Shown one piece after another: positions 1 to 11,491 of a DNA stretch of 64,000 nucleotides. Below the pieces are notes generated by a model, which did not search any database, was not told where the DNA came from, and saw only the letters and a program-made list of their open reading frames with translations. A program made the translations under genes and the position numbers. Origin of the DNA: Mikania micrantha (lineage: Eukaryota; Streptophyta; Magnoliopsida; Asterales; Asteraceae). The DNA lies in NCBI GenBank assembly GCA_009363875.1, contig CM018690.1, positions 31,044,800 to 31,108,799 on the forward strand. The letters are read 5' to 3'. Numbering within the stretch: the stretch's first letter is position 1; every line of letters starts with the position of its first letter.

Positions 1-710
1 TTATTAGACAAACATTAAGTGTTGAACTCGTAACAAGCCCTCACAAAGTCTTACCGTTAATGTACAAACAACGTGGTAGGTTTGAATGGATCCGTTTGGG
101 TGTGACTAACCCCGCGTGGCACAATATTGACTGGATGTCATAACACGTGAAACTTTGACCTAACTTGCTGTGTATACGAGACACAACGGAGGCAAGGACA
201 AACAAGTCTAGTTCGGTAGTGACGCACTGACACTTGGAGCCTAGGGCTCAGTACTAACATTTGATAAACAGCATGACACACTTTTATTACTATATGTATA
301 TCAAAACCTGTGAACTCACCAACCATTGTGTTGACACTTTTTCAAACTTGTATTCTCAGGTAACTAACAGGATGACGGATATCCAGGAATGCACAAATAA
401 GGAACTGAGCTTTAGGATTCTCATGCATTCTTACTTTTGTTTATCTTTGGAAAATAATTTTATTCAAACTATGTACTAAACGATGTGATGTGTGACACTT
501 TAAATTTTCCTCTGCATGTTATAACAATTATATATTTTTCCACTGCTATGATATATGTTATTCCGCCGCAAACTATTTTGTTAAGTGTGTGTGTCAAACA
601 TTGTATTTGTAAACGCATATAGAGGTGTTCTATATGACCTTGAGGTGTGATTCTGGCCACGTCACACCCATGTGAACTGACACCACGAGTGGGAATTTGG
701 GGGTGTGACA
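1..710 (+). mobile_element. 3' portion of a Tekay/Del-type gypsy LTR (cut by window edge)
   Basis: The stretch aligns by eye with the last ~710 bp of the element C LTRs (45846-46554 and the matching part of the 3' copy), sharing the text from TTATTAGACAAACATTAAG onward, the TTCTCAG|GTAACTA acceptor-like site near 359 and the terminal GGGGGTGTGACA ending at 710. It is clearly diverged from C, so it is a separate insertion. No TGGTATCAGAG primer site follows, so this is the end of a 3' LTR or a solo LTR. The next five bases, GGGGT, would be its target duplication, but the partner lies outside the window. Confidence 0.85.
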
Positions 711-1044
711 GGGGTGGTCCGATGGTTCTTTCTATATTTCTAAAGATGGTGGTGGTGGTGGTTTTTTCAAAGGGTTTAGGATGTGGGTGGTATGCGACAA
801 TAGCAAGCAGCGATGGTAACAGTGATGGCATCTGTGACGGTGGAAGTGGGGTGGTCGTGGGTGTCAACGATTTTCAAGAGGAGGTGGTGACGATAGTGAC
901 AACAGGCGGTGGTAAAAAGGGGTGGTGGTGGTGGCAACAGGCAGTGGTAAAAAGTGGTTTTCAAGAGGAGGTGGTGATGGTGGTGACAACATCGATGGTG
1001 GTGGCGGTTTCAAGAGGTGATGGTTCAAACACATGTTTTGACTA
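711..1044. repeat. GGT-rich minisatellite-like region
   Basis: Diverged units built on GGTGGTGGT and CAAGAGGAGGTGGTGA occur several times, for example near 878, 961 and 1005. Both strands are open for over 100 codons, but the predicted residues are simple glycine, valine and tryptophan runs caused by the repeat. I do not regard it as a gene. Confidence 0.6.
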
Positions 1045-1690
1045 GGTGTACTAAGTGCTTAAAAACTTGTACATTTTTATTTGTACTGTGTAGTTTTATG
1101 ATTTTAAACGTATTGCTTGACCATGTGTACTTTATACGATACAAATTGTACATTTTTATTACTACACATGTATACTTTTTCAGATCTTTATAATAGTGCT
1201 TGACCAAGTGTATTCTGTGTTGTAAAATTTGTATATTTTTATTTATACACATGTGTAGTTTTTCAGGTCTTATAGTTATTTCTTGACTAGGTTTACCTTG
1301 TGTAGTAAAACTTGTACATTTTTATTTTTACACATGTGTAGTTTTTTCAGATCTTATAATAGTGCTTGACCAAGTGCATTATGTGTTGTAAAACTTGTAC
1401 ATTTCTATTTATACACATGTGTACTTTTTGTTGTTTTGTTTAATTTGATGTTCTTGTATAAAATTACACATGTGTAATGTTTGTTTCATATGTTATAATT
1501 TAGTGTTTGTTCCATATGTAAAAATACACAAGTTTAACGTTTCATATGTATTTTGTGTAGTAAAACTTTTACATTTTTATTGTTACACATGTGTAGTTTT
1601 TGTTGTTTTGGTTAATTTGATGTTCTTGCATAAAATTACACATGTGTAATGTTTGTTTCATATGCAATAATACACATGTGTAATATTTTG
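1045..1690. repeat. ~80-bp tandem repeat carrying TACACATGTGTA palindromes
   Basis: Units contain CTTGTACATTTTTATT, then TACACATGTGTAG, then TTTTTCAGATCTTATA and a TGCTTGACCAAGTGTA segment. The palindrome or a near copy recurs at about 1170, 1246, 1329, 1411, 1464, 1583, 1636 and 1670, so the first units are spaced 76-83 bp. The same palindrome and flanks recur in the foldback elements at 19.8-23.2 kb, which suggests this is an internal piece of that family without its ends. Confidence 0.7.
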
Positions 1691-2979
1691 TTATGGTTGA
1701 AAATATGTAATATTACATATATATTAAAAAACCATGGTGTAATGAATAGAGCATTTTTGTTGTTTATAGTTTTGACCACCATTTATTTGAAAACTATCCG
1801 ATTCGTACAATTGGTACGATGGATGTTATAACTATGATGCACATGCTCATACATCTTTGAACAATAATAAAATATGCATGGATGTAACTCTTATGCCCAT
1901 GCTCATACATCTTCAAAACAAATAATAAAACAAACTAGAATTTAGGACCCGCGCGTTGCGGCGGGGTTTGATATACGAACCCAACCTCACCCGAAAACTC
2001 ATACAGAAATCAACATCATCACCAAGATTGTAGCATGAAATTTGTAGGGTAGAAAATCAGTTCAATGCATGAATTGACCTGCTAAGTCTGCACTGGGCTT
2101 GGTTTCATGTTTTGAATCACCATTCTCATTCACTAGCATGCTAAAATTGGGCCAAATCAAAGTAATCATTCAATCAAATTCAAGTAAATTGAGGTTATGT
2201 AATCAAGAACTAAATAAGAAAACATAGAGGTCCCGTTAAAATACACCAAAACCCAGCAAACAACAATAAAAAGATTTGAAGAACATGTTGGCTCAGGTCT
2301 ATATCTCGAAACCCGACGAAGGGGTTGGACGCTGCCATGGCTGCAACACCATTTGCCACGCTAAGATACCAACCCAACATCATCCTACGCCTGATTTATA
2401 CAGATATCAACATCATCACAACAATAGTTCCCAAAAATGGAACTGCAAGGCAGGTTGCATGTTAAACCTACAATCCACTGTCCTTGCCGATTGACAATCA
2501 TAGACTTAGACACAATGTCATCATCGCCAACAACAAAACTGAACAATAACATGCCATAAGGGAAGTCAAAAATTTTGCAGCAATGAACTAACAATCAACA
2601 CAAAATATCCCAACCAAAACGATATATTTGCGAGAGTCAAAGCCCCCAAAAAACGTACCTACAAGGCACTGAAAACATACTGATGAGAGGCTTAGAGTTC
2701 CTAAAAATGTAGTTGCTAGGTAGGTTGCAGGTTTAAACCTATCATCTGCCATCCTTGCCATGCTATCTTCATGACTTTTCTGGAAAGTTTAGAACTCATC
2801 ATAGCCACCAACAAAAATGGTAACCCTACACAGATCTGCCACTATCGCCATCATTAATCACTGAAAACGCCTGGAGATCCAACAACAGACAATGTAACTA
2901 TAACAACCAAAGATTTAGCACCTTTGATCATGTATGAAATCCACGTTGAGTTGACAATTGAAATTACTACAGGTTGATA
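1691..2979. other. Intergenic sequence, no gene recognised
   Basis: AT-rich sequence with one short GC-rich block near 1948 (GACCCGCGCGTTGCGGCGGG). Two weak B-box-like strings near 2460 and 2727 (the latter GCAGGTTTAAACCTA) resemble a degenerate tRNA-derived SINE end, but no A box was found at a fitting distance. Short open frames here have no recognisable product. Confidence 0.4.
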
Positions 2980-3090
2980 GTACACGAGAAATGGTAAACG
3001 TGGGCGAAAACCGTGCGCGAAACGGAGTTATGGATTGCCCGGAATCGCGAAACGAAGAAAAATCTCAATGAATGGAACTTTTGGACTCGT

Positions 3091-3211
3091 CGCGGTACGC
3101 GACTAAGAGATTGAGGATCCTTCGCGGTACGCGATGGACCAAAATATCTGAAATCTTCCGGATTTCATCGCGGTACGCGAAGCCCTATTTGGCTCCTCGT
3201 CGCGGTACGCG
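3091..3211 (+). promoter_or_regulatory. Four CGCGGTACGCG boxes
   Basis: Four exact 11-bp copies start at 3091, 3123, 3169 and 3201, three of them inside the longer palindrome TCGCGGTACGCGA. The intact elements B and C carry four such boxes just upstream of a TATA-like sequence, so this is probably the same promoter module. Function is inferred from position only. Confidence 0.55.
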
Positions 3212-4083
3212 ATGAGTGAGGCGGTGCAGTGGATCATATTTCTTCATCAGATCATGCAGAAAATTAAAATCTTATACACATCTCGAACATACTCGCTCAA
3301 GAACACCACCAGACGAGTTTTTCATCATCAAATCACCATTTTGAAGCTGCCAGAGTCCACGGATCGCACCAGGAAACGTGTTTACAAGTCCTGATCGTTG
3401 TTTTACCCGCAGAAACCTGTCAGATTAGGTAATGGTTCGTTTTACCCTTCTAGTTTGATTTTGATTGATTAGATCTTGATTTTGAACGTAATGACATAGT
3501 TAGGATTATTGATTATTGCCTAGATGATGGCTAGGATTGATTAGAAATGAAGAAGACGATGTTCTAACTGTTAAATCCTTGTTTTGATCCGTTGTAATGC
3601 CCGGTTTGCATGAAATCACAACTATGATTATAATGGTTTAATCCATTTGATTATGACAATGTAGGTGATTAGCTTGGTTAATCTTTGAAATACAAAGGTT
3701 AAATCTAAGTGTTTCAAACTAATCACAATTATTAACATACTCATTGGAACGATTATCTGATGTTTATGATGACTGTCAGATTAGTATGTTAAACATGGTT
3801 ATTAAACCTATTCTAAGACTACATTGTGATATTTCATGATATCTGGGTAATCAATGATAAGGATTGATCATTTCTAAGCCATTAATCTGTTTAGGAACTG
3901 TTTTAGCATTATAATCAACAACATTAACTATTTGATGACTTTTAAGGCAATGTCTTTGACATTGAACGTTCAGAAAGATCTAATCAGTAGGTTAAAATAT
4001 AAATAACTTATTAAGTGTAAACTAATGCAGAATTACACCATTAGTACCAGTTTACGAGGAATCTTGCTACCGTAAGATATCAA

Positions 4084-4950
4084 GTGAGTTCTTATAGCCC
4101 TGTTTTAAATGTTTTACCATTTTGGGCTGATATGCATGTTAGAAAGTTATTTTATGAAATGTTTGTTTTACCCGACTATGGTTGGATAAAAGAATATGTA
4201 TGTTATAAAATTATTGTATGAAAGTGATTTCAACCTGATTATAGTCGGGTAAAGAATGTTTACAGATAAAGAATGTTTACAGATAAAGAATATTTTAAAG
4301 AAAAGAATGTTTTAAGTCTCAACTGCGGTTGAGAAATAAATGATTTTTGTAAGACACTCGACCGAGGTCGAGGAGGAAATGTGTTATGAAAGTCCCGGCT
4401 GCGGTTGGGCAAAACATGCGCACTGCGGTGAAAGGAGCAGCTTATGTGTATGATGGTTTAAATGATTTAAACCATGTTATGATGTATGTTAAGAAGTCTT
4501 GTACCGGTATGAGCCGTCAATTTCGGTTGATGGTTTAAGAAGTCCTGTGAAAGAACAGGCCTGCAGACTGTGTGTCGCCAGTTCAGTTAAAGAAATCTTA
4601 GGCATGCTTGAGTTATCAGCTGCGCGTTGATAGTGTTAAAGAAATCTTATACATGTATGAGTTATCAGCTGCGGGTTGGTAGTTTAAGAGCCTTGTGCTG
4701 CACAAGCCTGTTTGACTTCAGGGTCAGCAGTTGACGGTGAAGTTCCTTCACCGTATGGATGATGTTATGATGATATGTATGTTATGTAATTATGTTATGA
4801 GGCTATGTATGTTATGAAATTATGATATGAGAACAGGTATGTTATGTATTTGGATTATGCTATATGATAACATGAATGAATAAGGATTTTTATAAGAAAT
4901 GAACTTAGAACTCACCAGCATAAAGCTGACTTGTTTTACATGCATATCAG
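4084..4950 (+). other. Putative leader intron in the decayed LTR
   Basis: CAA|GTGAGTTC at the left and TGCATATCAG|G at the right occupy the same relative places as the donor/acceptor pairs of the other LTRs in the window. Length would be 867 bp. Sequence evidence only. Confidence 0.35.
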
Positions 4951-5135
4951 GTTGAATAGAATGAGGAAAGACACTAGGAGGGCTCATGGCATATATTAAA
5001 GACTACCCCTGGCATAGACTGGCTGTATTATATAACTATTAAAGATATGGGCTATGTATTAATGTTTGTTTTGATCTGTATATTATTTTATGTTGTTACC
5101 ATAAATTCCGCTGCTATAGTAATGTAAATATGGTT

Positions 5136-5812
5136 TAAGGACTATGGATATGATGATTTGCCAACCGAGGGGCTCGAGGCCTCTCAGTAACGGAAGACGA
5201 AGAGGAGAAGCGGCTACACAGACCGACCTCCATCACGACCATCACTGCCAAACCGTCACCCACCACAGCCTAATACACAGACCTGTCAAAGGCCACGACC
5301 TAAGGCAACCGATTTTATTGTCGTCGTCGGCTTAGCCGACTAAACAACCGACGAAGCACGGTAAACACAAAGACAATCGTAAGCGACTGAGAGGTATGAA
5401 GATGATACGGGGTGATTGGTGGTGACAACGATGAAGGAATTGAGATCCGGGGCTTACCTTTTGTAAAACGATTCAATCTTCATCGCCTGTTGTGTCAAGT
5501 AAACAGCTAAGTAAACAGCTGACGATGCACCCGGAACAGAGACACAATCGTAAATGACATAGAGGTACAAAGATGAGAAAATGAAGCTGCGAAGGAAGTA
5601 GGTGAGAGTTAGAAGGTAAAGCAATAAGTAGTTGTACTATCTGCTTAGAAAATGTATCAAAATGAATAGTGTTTCCCCCTCATAACAATATTTGCTTTCT
5701 AATACAAATATCAATAAATCTGAATTGAAGTTCAATTATATTTTTTAATCACTAAGCTTTTATTTATTTAATTTTAACTTTAAAAGTTTACAAAGTGAAT
5801 TTATGTTTTTTT
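5136..5812. other. Intergenic sequence, no gene recognised
   Basis: A 63-codon open frame at 5144-5335 is histidine- and arginine-rich, matches no family I know and has no supporting context. The rest shows imperfect repeats (AAGTAAACAGCT twice near 5500) and then becomes T-rich. I see nothing else. Confidence 0.4.
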
Positions 5813-6175
5813 TCATTGTGTTTATTTTATGTTTTGATTTTGAGTTTTTATTCTTGCTTTATTATTTGTGTTTTTATTCGACTTTTTGATTTCTACTTTT
5901 ACGATGGATTATGGTTTCGGGTTTTATACAAGAGTAACAGTTGTTTTTATGGTAGATTATAAGTATGTTTGAACAATAAATTTATGGTTTTTTCATTGTG
6001 AACTTTTTTTAATGTTTTGATTTTGGTTTTTTATGTTTATTGTTCTGTATGTGTTTCATTCGGGTTTTTGACGCTTACTTTTACGATAGAGTACTCTTTT
6101 AGGTTTTACAACAGATTGACGGTCGCTTTTATGACGGATTATGCTTTAGGGTTTTAAAATAGAATGTAAGTTGTT
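5813..6175. repeat. Two-copy tandem repeat, ~180 bp unit
   Basis: The segment running from TTTTTCATTGTG through ATGTTTTGATTTTG, TTTTACGAT and GGGTTTTA is followed by a second diverged copy beginning near 5991, with the same landmarks in the same order. It abuts the target duplication of the solo LTR at 6203-6207. Confidence 0.55.
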
Positions 6176-6570
6176 GAGACATGTTTTTCATGTGCATTTT
6201 ATATTCATGTCACACCCCGAGCCGGCGGGCTGGATCGACTTTCCCGTCGGGTGGAAAGTTCTCGGGGCACGATATCGTGTGATAATCGAAATGATCAGAT
6301 TGTTTACATAGCACATGATAAATAAATGAGAAATGCTAACACAATAAAGATATAGAATTACAAGATTAAATTACAATGTATCGTTCATAATTTAATCAAG
6401 TAAATCTATTCCAAAATAATCAATGAGTTTATATCTTGTATCTGTACAAGATATACAAAAGATGATTCATTGTTTTGCCATCCAAAAGTATGATCACACA
6501 AAATGTAGCTAGGTCCTCTAAGGTCCATTAGCTAAGTTCTTGAATGTGGGCGACTAAACCTGTTCGTCAC

Positions 6571-7906
6571 CTGAGAAAACATGCATTTAAACAAATTCAA
6601 CACTAGGTTGGTGAGTTCATAAGTATGTTAATTGAAAACCTTGATTCATTCACATCCACAATCACAATGTTAATCATGTTACTTGTATGTTGTTTGGTTC
6701 ACCCGTTCTCCCAATGGCTTCTCAATAGTTATATTTACAAGTAATATATCATCCTATTAGTGATGCTTATATATAGGGCATATGTAAGGGAACCAAGCTC
6801 TAGCCAACATCCCACCACATCACTACTAGAACTCCACACTACTTGCAATACAACTATTGATTTCCATCTCCATTTCACGTGTTCATCTCATTGTTGATCA
6901 CCTGTGTTATCATGTATAGAATAATATAATAATAGTGTTGTAATTATCAAACCGGAGTATTGATAACCATTATATGTATTGAGGATATTAGATTTACTTA
7001 ATATGTTCCTTGTATTATTCTATTGCTTGTGGGGTTAACTGTTGATTCACTTTTAAATATTAAAAGTGTAAATTAACCACTTGTAATGTGTTCTCAAATG
7101 CAACGTGTGGAGCCTAAAAGGAATCCATTGTGATCCTCACATAATCAGATTACAATGCATCCGATTTACCTCTATCCCGTCGTGTGTTCTCAATGTTGTT
7201 AACAAAGTTAAATAAGAACTTGTCTTATTACTTTATGTTAAATGATGTGAGAATGATGTTGTTATCATGAAGATACGTTATCATGATTATCATTCTGAAT
7301 GATCCATATGATCACCATTTTTCCATTAAGCCGTGGTAAGAACTAGTCTTGCCACCCTTAATCCGCTCAGGTGGTGGATGATACTTGCTCCATATTATCG
7401 CATAATATGTTTTGAGTTGTAAACTAAGCGTTATAAGTACTTGTCTTATTACACTTAATTAACTCTAGTGTTGAATGGTATTAAGAAGATGTATTATCTT
7501 CTAATCATTCATGTGTTTTGTTGTGTCTCCATGTTTCTTTGTGATTATCCCAGTGTTTGTTCATGTAAGAATTATCCCAATGTTTGCTCATGTAAGAATT
7601 ATCCCAATGTTTGCTCATGTAAGAATAACTAGGTGTTGTAAGATAAAATCTTATAACAATATTATTCTAATGCGTTAATGAATTATGAAGTTATATTAGC
7701 ATGTTCATCTGATTATCCCTGTCATATTATGATCATACAAGCATGCATACAATGATAAATGATAATCAGTTAAACAATATTATCTAATCATATTATAAGT
7801 AATATGTGAAACGTTAAAACTCTTAAATAAATAACAGTAAGCATGTTTCTCAGCCCCAAGAGTTTAAAATCAGTTAAGATTAAAGAAAAGGGGCATATGA
7901 ACTCAC
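6571..7906 (-). other. Putative leader intron of solo LTR D'
   Basis: On the minus strand CAG|GTGAGTTCATATGCCCC starts at 7906 and CATGTTTTCTCAG|GTGACGAAC ends at 6571, matching the donor/acceptor arrangement seen in A, B, C and E. Length would be 1,336 bp. Confidence 0.45.
7544..7624. repeat. 27-bp unit repeated three times
   Basis: ATTATCCCAATGTTTGCTCA plus TGTAAGA is repeated at 7544 (two differences), 7571 and 7598 inside solo LTR D'. Confidence 0.85.
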
Positions 7907-8385
7907 CTGTCATGGTAGTGGTTGACTTATCTTAAACGAAGAATTGCACGCGCTCTTGATTGAACTTGTGTTTGTTTTCACGATCCTATATTGATTTCAC
8001 GTTGTATGCAACTTATGAGTATAAGTTGTAAGGTTTGGTGCGCGTGTATGTGTTATCCCTAGCTTTGTTATCACCTCTTGGTCTCGATTCCTCATTCGGC
8101 CCAATTCCATTGAAGTAGTATTTATTACTACTTAAATCAACTTAGTTTGAGTCTAATGTATAATTGTAAGTTATGATTAAGAATTTGATCTCCTTTACCT
8201 CTCCTTGTCTTTAACTTGGTTTTGAAATGATTAAGTGACTTGATTGTTCTCAATTGTTTTAACACTATATTTATCACCTTTGCAACAACACATGTTTACT
8301 AATCCTACTTCTCATATATGTCATTCTTAACCATTTAGTTTATGAATTCGATTACATTTAAACACATTGGACTTATGAAGGAATC

Positions 8386-9050
8386 TTGGGCCGATTGAGG
8401 TATAAGAAATGGGCCACCATTGGGCCGATTGTAAGTGGCCTTGGGCCGATACAAATTAACTTGGGCCGAATAGGTTTCATTGGACTAATCCGAGTGACAT
8501 GACTAAGGTGATCACCTAATTTGAGTTATGTGCCGATGGGCCGATTAATTCTTATGGGCCGAGTGTAAATGTGGTTTCAACTGTTGGGCCTAGAGTGGTC
8601 CAATGGGTCGATCAACTGACATTGGGCCGAGTCATGGTCACATGTGGGCTGATCCAATCGAATTCGGCTCCTCCTTTGGGCCGAAAGGGGTGTCATGGGC
8701 CAATTACACATTGTTGGGTCAGATCAATGGGATTTGGGCCGGTTGAATTGCTTAGTTAAATGGAATACATCGACTAGTATTTGATTCTGGCTAAACTAAG
8801 TACACCCATGGATATTGCAACCTTTTAGTCCCAAAGTCAGCGAACCTAGGAGTAGGGTTCGCCACCTGCTCGGCGATGATGGGTTGGAACTGGCCGAAGG
8901 TTCGGCTCTTCTAAGGTGATAGGTTCGGCCATAGGTTTTCAAGGATTCAAGGTCCGTGGCAGTAATATAGTTCGGCTGAGGATGATGAAGGTTCGGCTAG
9001 TTGATTTGCCCGTTCAAGGGTTCGTCTATCACAGGTAGTTTCGTGTCCCC
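8386..9050 (-). promoter_or_regulatory. Cluster of TTGGGCCGA and GGTTCGGC motifs in LTR D'
   Basis: About ten copies of TGGGCCGA-like text lie between 8386 and 8745, followed by several GGTTCGGCT copies to 9000. On the LTR's own strand these read TCGGCCCA, matching the GGCCCA/TGGGCC site II class bound by TCP factors in plants. They lie downstream of the LTR TATA (17889-17896, minus strand), inside the transcribed leader. Regulatory use is inferred. Confidence 0.4.
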
Positions 9051-9062
9051 ACCCATGCTAAT

Positions 9063-10034
9063 TGTAGGATTCGATCTGCCCAAGATACATATTAAGTAGA
9101 TGTGGCTAGTGTGATATGATCCAAGTCGGGTCATACCCAATAACAAGCTAGACAAACACCTGCAATATTTATTTACTGATTTGATCAATTAAATAAATAA
9201 CAACACTTAATACATTTAGAAAATGGTTTTCTAAATAGATGCACTTGAGAATTAATAAATAACATGGGTTTATTTATTTTGAGAGATTACTTTATATTGT
9301 TATTTAAAAGGTTAAATAACATTATTAAGTTGATATACCATGTCTTGTTACATGTTTAATGTTACAAGTTTATTTAAAAAGGTTTTAAATAAATACTTGA
9401 TACATATGACATTTTAATTAAATGGATTAATTAAAATCAAGTTAAATGAGTTGGTTGGGAAAATTTAAAAGGCAAGCCCCTCATTGGACCCCTTTAATTT
9501 CGGCCCTTAATGGCTGATTTAAACCCACCAATCACTTGGAGATTGCTTCATAAGATGGACAATCAAAGACACAAGGCATTAATCTGATTTTTGATCTCAA
9601 AAATAAAAGATTGCATCTTCTTTTTCTTCTCTAATCCTTGGCAGAAAAGGGCAAGAAAGAGGGCAGTTTTTTTGTGCTGGAACAAGTGTGTTCTAAGGGC
9701 TAAAATAGTGTTGAAAACCTAGCAATCAAAAGGTGTCTTGTTGGAGCTTGGGGTATAGCTACTTGAGGTCTTCTAGGTTGAAGATTGGGCTCATAAACAT
9801 CATCATCTTCATCTTATAATCCACGAGTTTTAAGAGGTAATATATGATGTTTTGAATGATTGTTTGATAGCATGTTCTTCCATATAAAGATCCTTGTTTA
9901 TGGGTTTTGTTTTAAATCTAATGTATTTGATGCATAAACTAACTAATCTCAAAATGGTTTTTGATTATAACTCCGCTGCGTTTTAACATATTAATGGTTA
10001 ATATGACTTTGATAAAAATCAACAAAACCCAACA
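9063..10034 (+). repeat. Copia 5' LTR
   Basis: Begins TGTAGGATTCGATCTGCCC and ends AAACCCAACA; the same 972 bp recur at 16276-17247 with a single observed difference. A primer site follows after one base. Confidence 0.95.
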
Positions 10035-10035
10035 A

Positions 10036-10049
10036 TGGCATCAAGAGCC
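10036..10049 (+). other. Copia primer binding site
   Basis: TGGCATCAAGAGCC begins one base after the 5' LTR and resembles TGGTATCAGAGC, the complement of the plant initiator Met-tRNA 3' end, with small differences. Confidence 0.7.
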
Positions 10050-11050
10050 GGTTATATGGATACATGCTTCAAAAATCGAAATTTTCGGGTCCTTTTTCCA
10101 TAAAAAGTGGGCTGGAAATTTCACCTATGGCAAACCCTTTGTTTTTCAAGATATTACTCTTATATGCATAGTAATGATCTTGAAAAATTATAGCCATAAG
10201 ATGGCTTGTTTGTTTGGACAAAAACCCATTTGAGTTTGGTTAATGTTGGCCGAGATTTTGGGTTCAAAAGGGGCTGCCATTCACGGTTTTTGTATACATA
10301 TTTGGATGTATTTTAGTGCATAAACCTAGCCATGACCTTGTGTTTGAATATTTGTGGTTGTGATTTTATTTGGTTGAAATAAAGGCATGTAATTTATTTG
10401 TTTCATTTGGCATGTAATAAATAGATTAGTTGCACTTTATTTTTCTAGAAAAATGTATTAGGATTTTTCTATGTAATTGTACTTTTGGGGCTGATTTGGA
10501 TGACCAAGAAGGTGCCTAAAGAAGATGGAGAAATCACAACACAAAAAAGGTCACTTGAAGCATTTGGATGCAAGTTCAAGTGGGAGTTCATCAACACAAC
10601 ATTGTGTCATGTTTTACCCTTAGGAATGACCTTTTGACACACTTGTTATGGCAAGCAAGTGTGGTCAAAATAGTTGGCTATGGTTATGCACTTATATTTT
10701 ATGTTTGGTTGATTATTTGGTTTTTTAGATGAGTTTGATTTTTTGAAAATGCATAAACTAGTTAAACAACTAAAAATAAAACAAGCATAAAAATTGGTTC
10801 TATAAAAATCATTAAAGGAATTAATAAAATGAGTTTATTAAGGGTTAATGATTTAATAAAAATGAGTTTTATTAAAAGGAATCATAAAAATTGTTTTTCA
10901 TAAAATACCATGCATTTGAATGCATACAAATAGTATGGTATAAAAGGTTTTTCTAAAAACTAGAATTTTAGAAACTATAAAAACCCTTTACAAAACAAGT
11001 TTTAACACCATCCTTTTAAACAACACTCGATTCACTTGTAACTCGTTTAT

Positions 11051-11366
11051 GGGATAAAGGTCACCTAACCATAAATGCCGAAACTTGTGAAGTTGAGGTG
11101 AAATTACCGTATTTGTGGGATAAAGGTCACCTAACCACTTGTATTTGTAAAATCACACGTGTGTTTAAGTAGGACGACTTGATTTGGAAATCATGCATTA
11201 GGATCACCGAAGCATGACGTACAAACGGTGTTGATGGGATAAACATGCCAAACAAAACATAAGATGTTTAAAATCGATCCCATACACTAGAAATTGTAAT
11301 AGGTTACAATTGTCAAAACGTTGACTACCTTGTTAATTTAAATAAAGGGATAAAGATCACCTAACC
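11051..11366 (+). repeat. Repeated 20-mer in the copia leader
   Basis: GGGATAAAGGTCACCTAACC occurs at 11051 and 11117, and with one change at 11347. A shorter relative, GGGATAAACATGCC, lies near 11236. All are in the untranslated leader upstream of the gag start, where packaging or dimerisation signals of retroelements usually lie; function here is unknown. Confidence 0.6.
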
Positions 11367-11491
11367 AATATTTAAATGTAACGTTGGATTCTAGATTTTA
11401 ATTATTAATTGTCTATGAGACATAAAAGGGTATTAGTAATTAAAATACATTGATATTAAAAATACTAAAATTGAACTTTGAAAAATTGTAG

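Larger units (their letters stand above)
2980..5135 (+). mobile_element. Decayed Tekay-like LTR fragment
   Basis: No TGTGACA start or end survives, but the architecture matches the complete LTRs in this window. Four CGCGGTACGCG boxes lie at 3091, 3123, 3169 and 3201. They are followed by a CAA|GTGAGTTC...AGCCC donor-like site at 4084, an AACTCACCAGC...CATATCAG acceptor-like end at 4950, and an ATTCCGCTGCT string near 5106. The middle is rich in TATGTTATGA repeats. The order of these landmarks gives plus orientation. It could also be part of a non-autonomous element. Confidence 0.5.
6208..9062 (-). mobile_element. Solo LTR D', distal (3') part, minus strand
   Basis: On the minus strand the LTR ends with CCGGCTCGGGGTGTGACA at 6208, the same end as the plus-strand LTR finishing at 63869. 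The interrupted LTR resumes at 17248 after the copia insertion and starts at 18679, where TGTGACAACTAGTACCTGACC-type sequence begins. Five-base duplications ATTCA flank the whole (6203-6207 and 18680-18684). No PBS or polypurine tract adjoins either end, so it is a solo LTR left by LTR-LTR recombination. Length without the copia element is about 4.3 kb, unusually long. Confidence 0.85.

Noticed and set aside
647..1045. 132-codon frames on both strands over the GGT-rich region
   Set aside because: Residues are simple Gly/Val/Trp or Thr/Pro runs imposed by the repeat, and the frame begins inside LTR sequence.
5144..5335. 63-codon His/Arg-rich frame
   Set aside because: No family resemblance, no splice or promoter context; likely chance in a less AT-rich patch.
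7544..7624. CRISPR-like array of three 27-bp units
   Set aside because: Units are directly contiguous with no spacers and lie in a plant LTR.
9961..10233. 90-codon frame crossing the end of the copia 5' LTR
   Set aside because: Spans the LTR end, primer site and leader, which cannot be coding in a working element.
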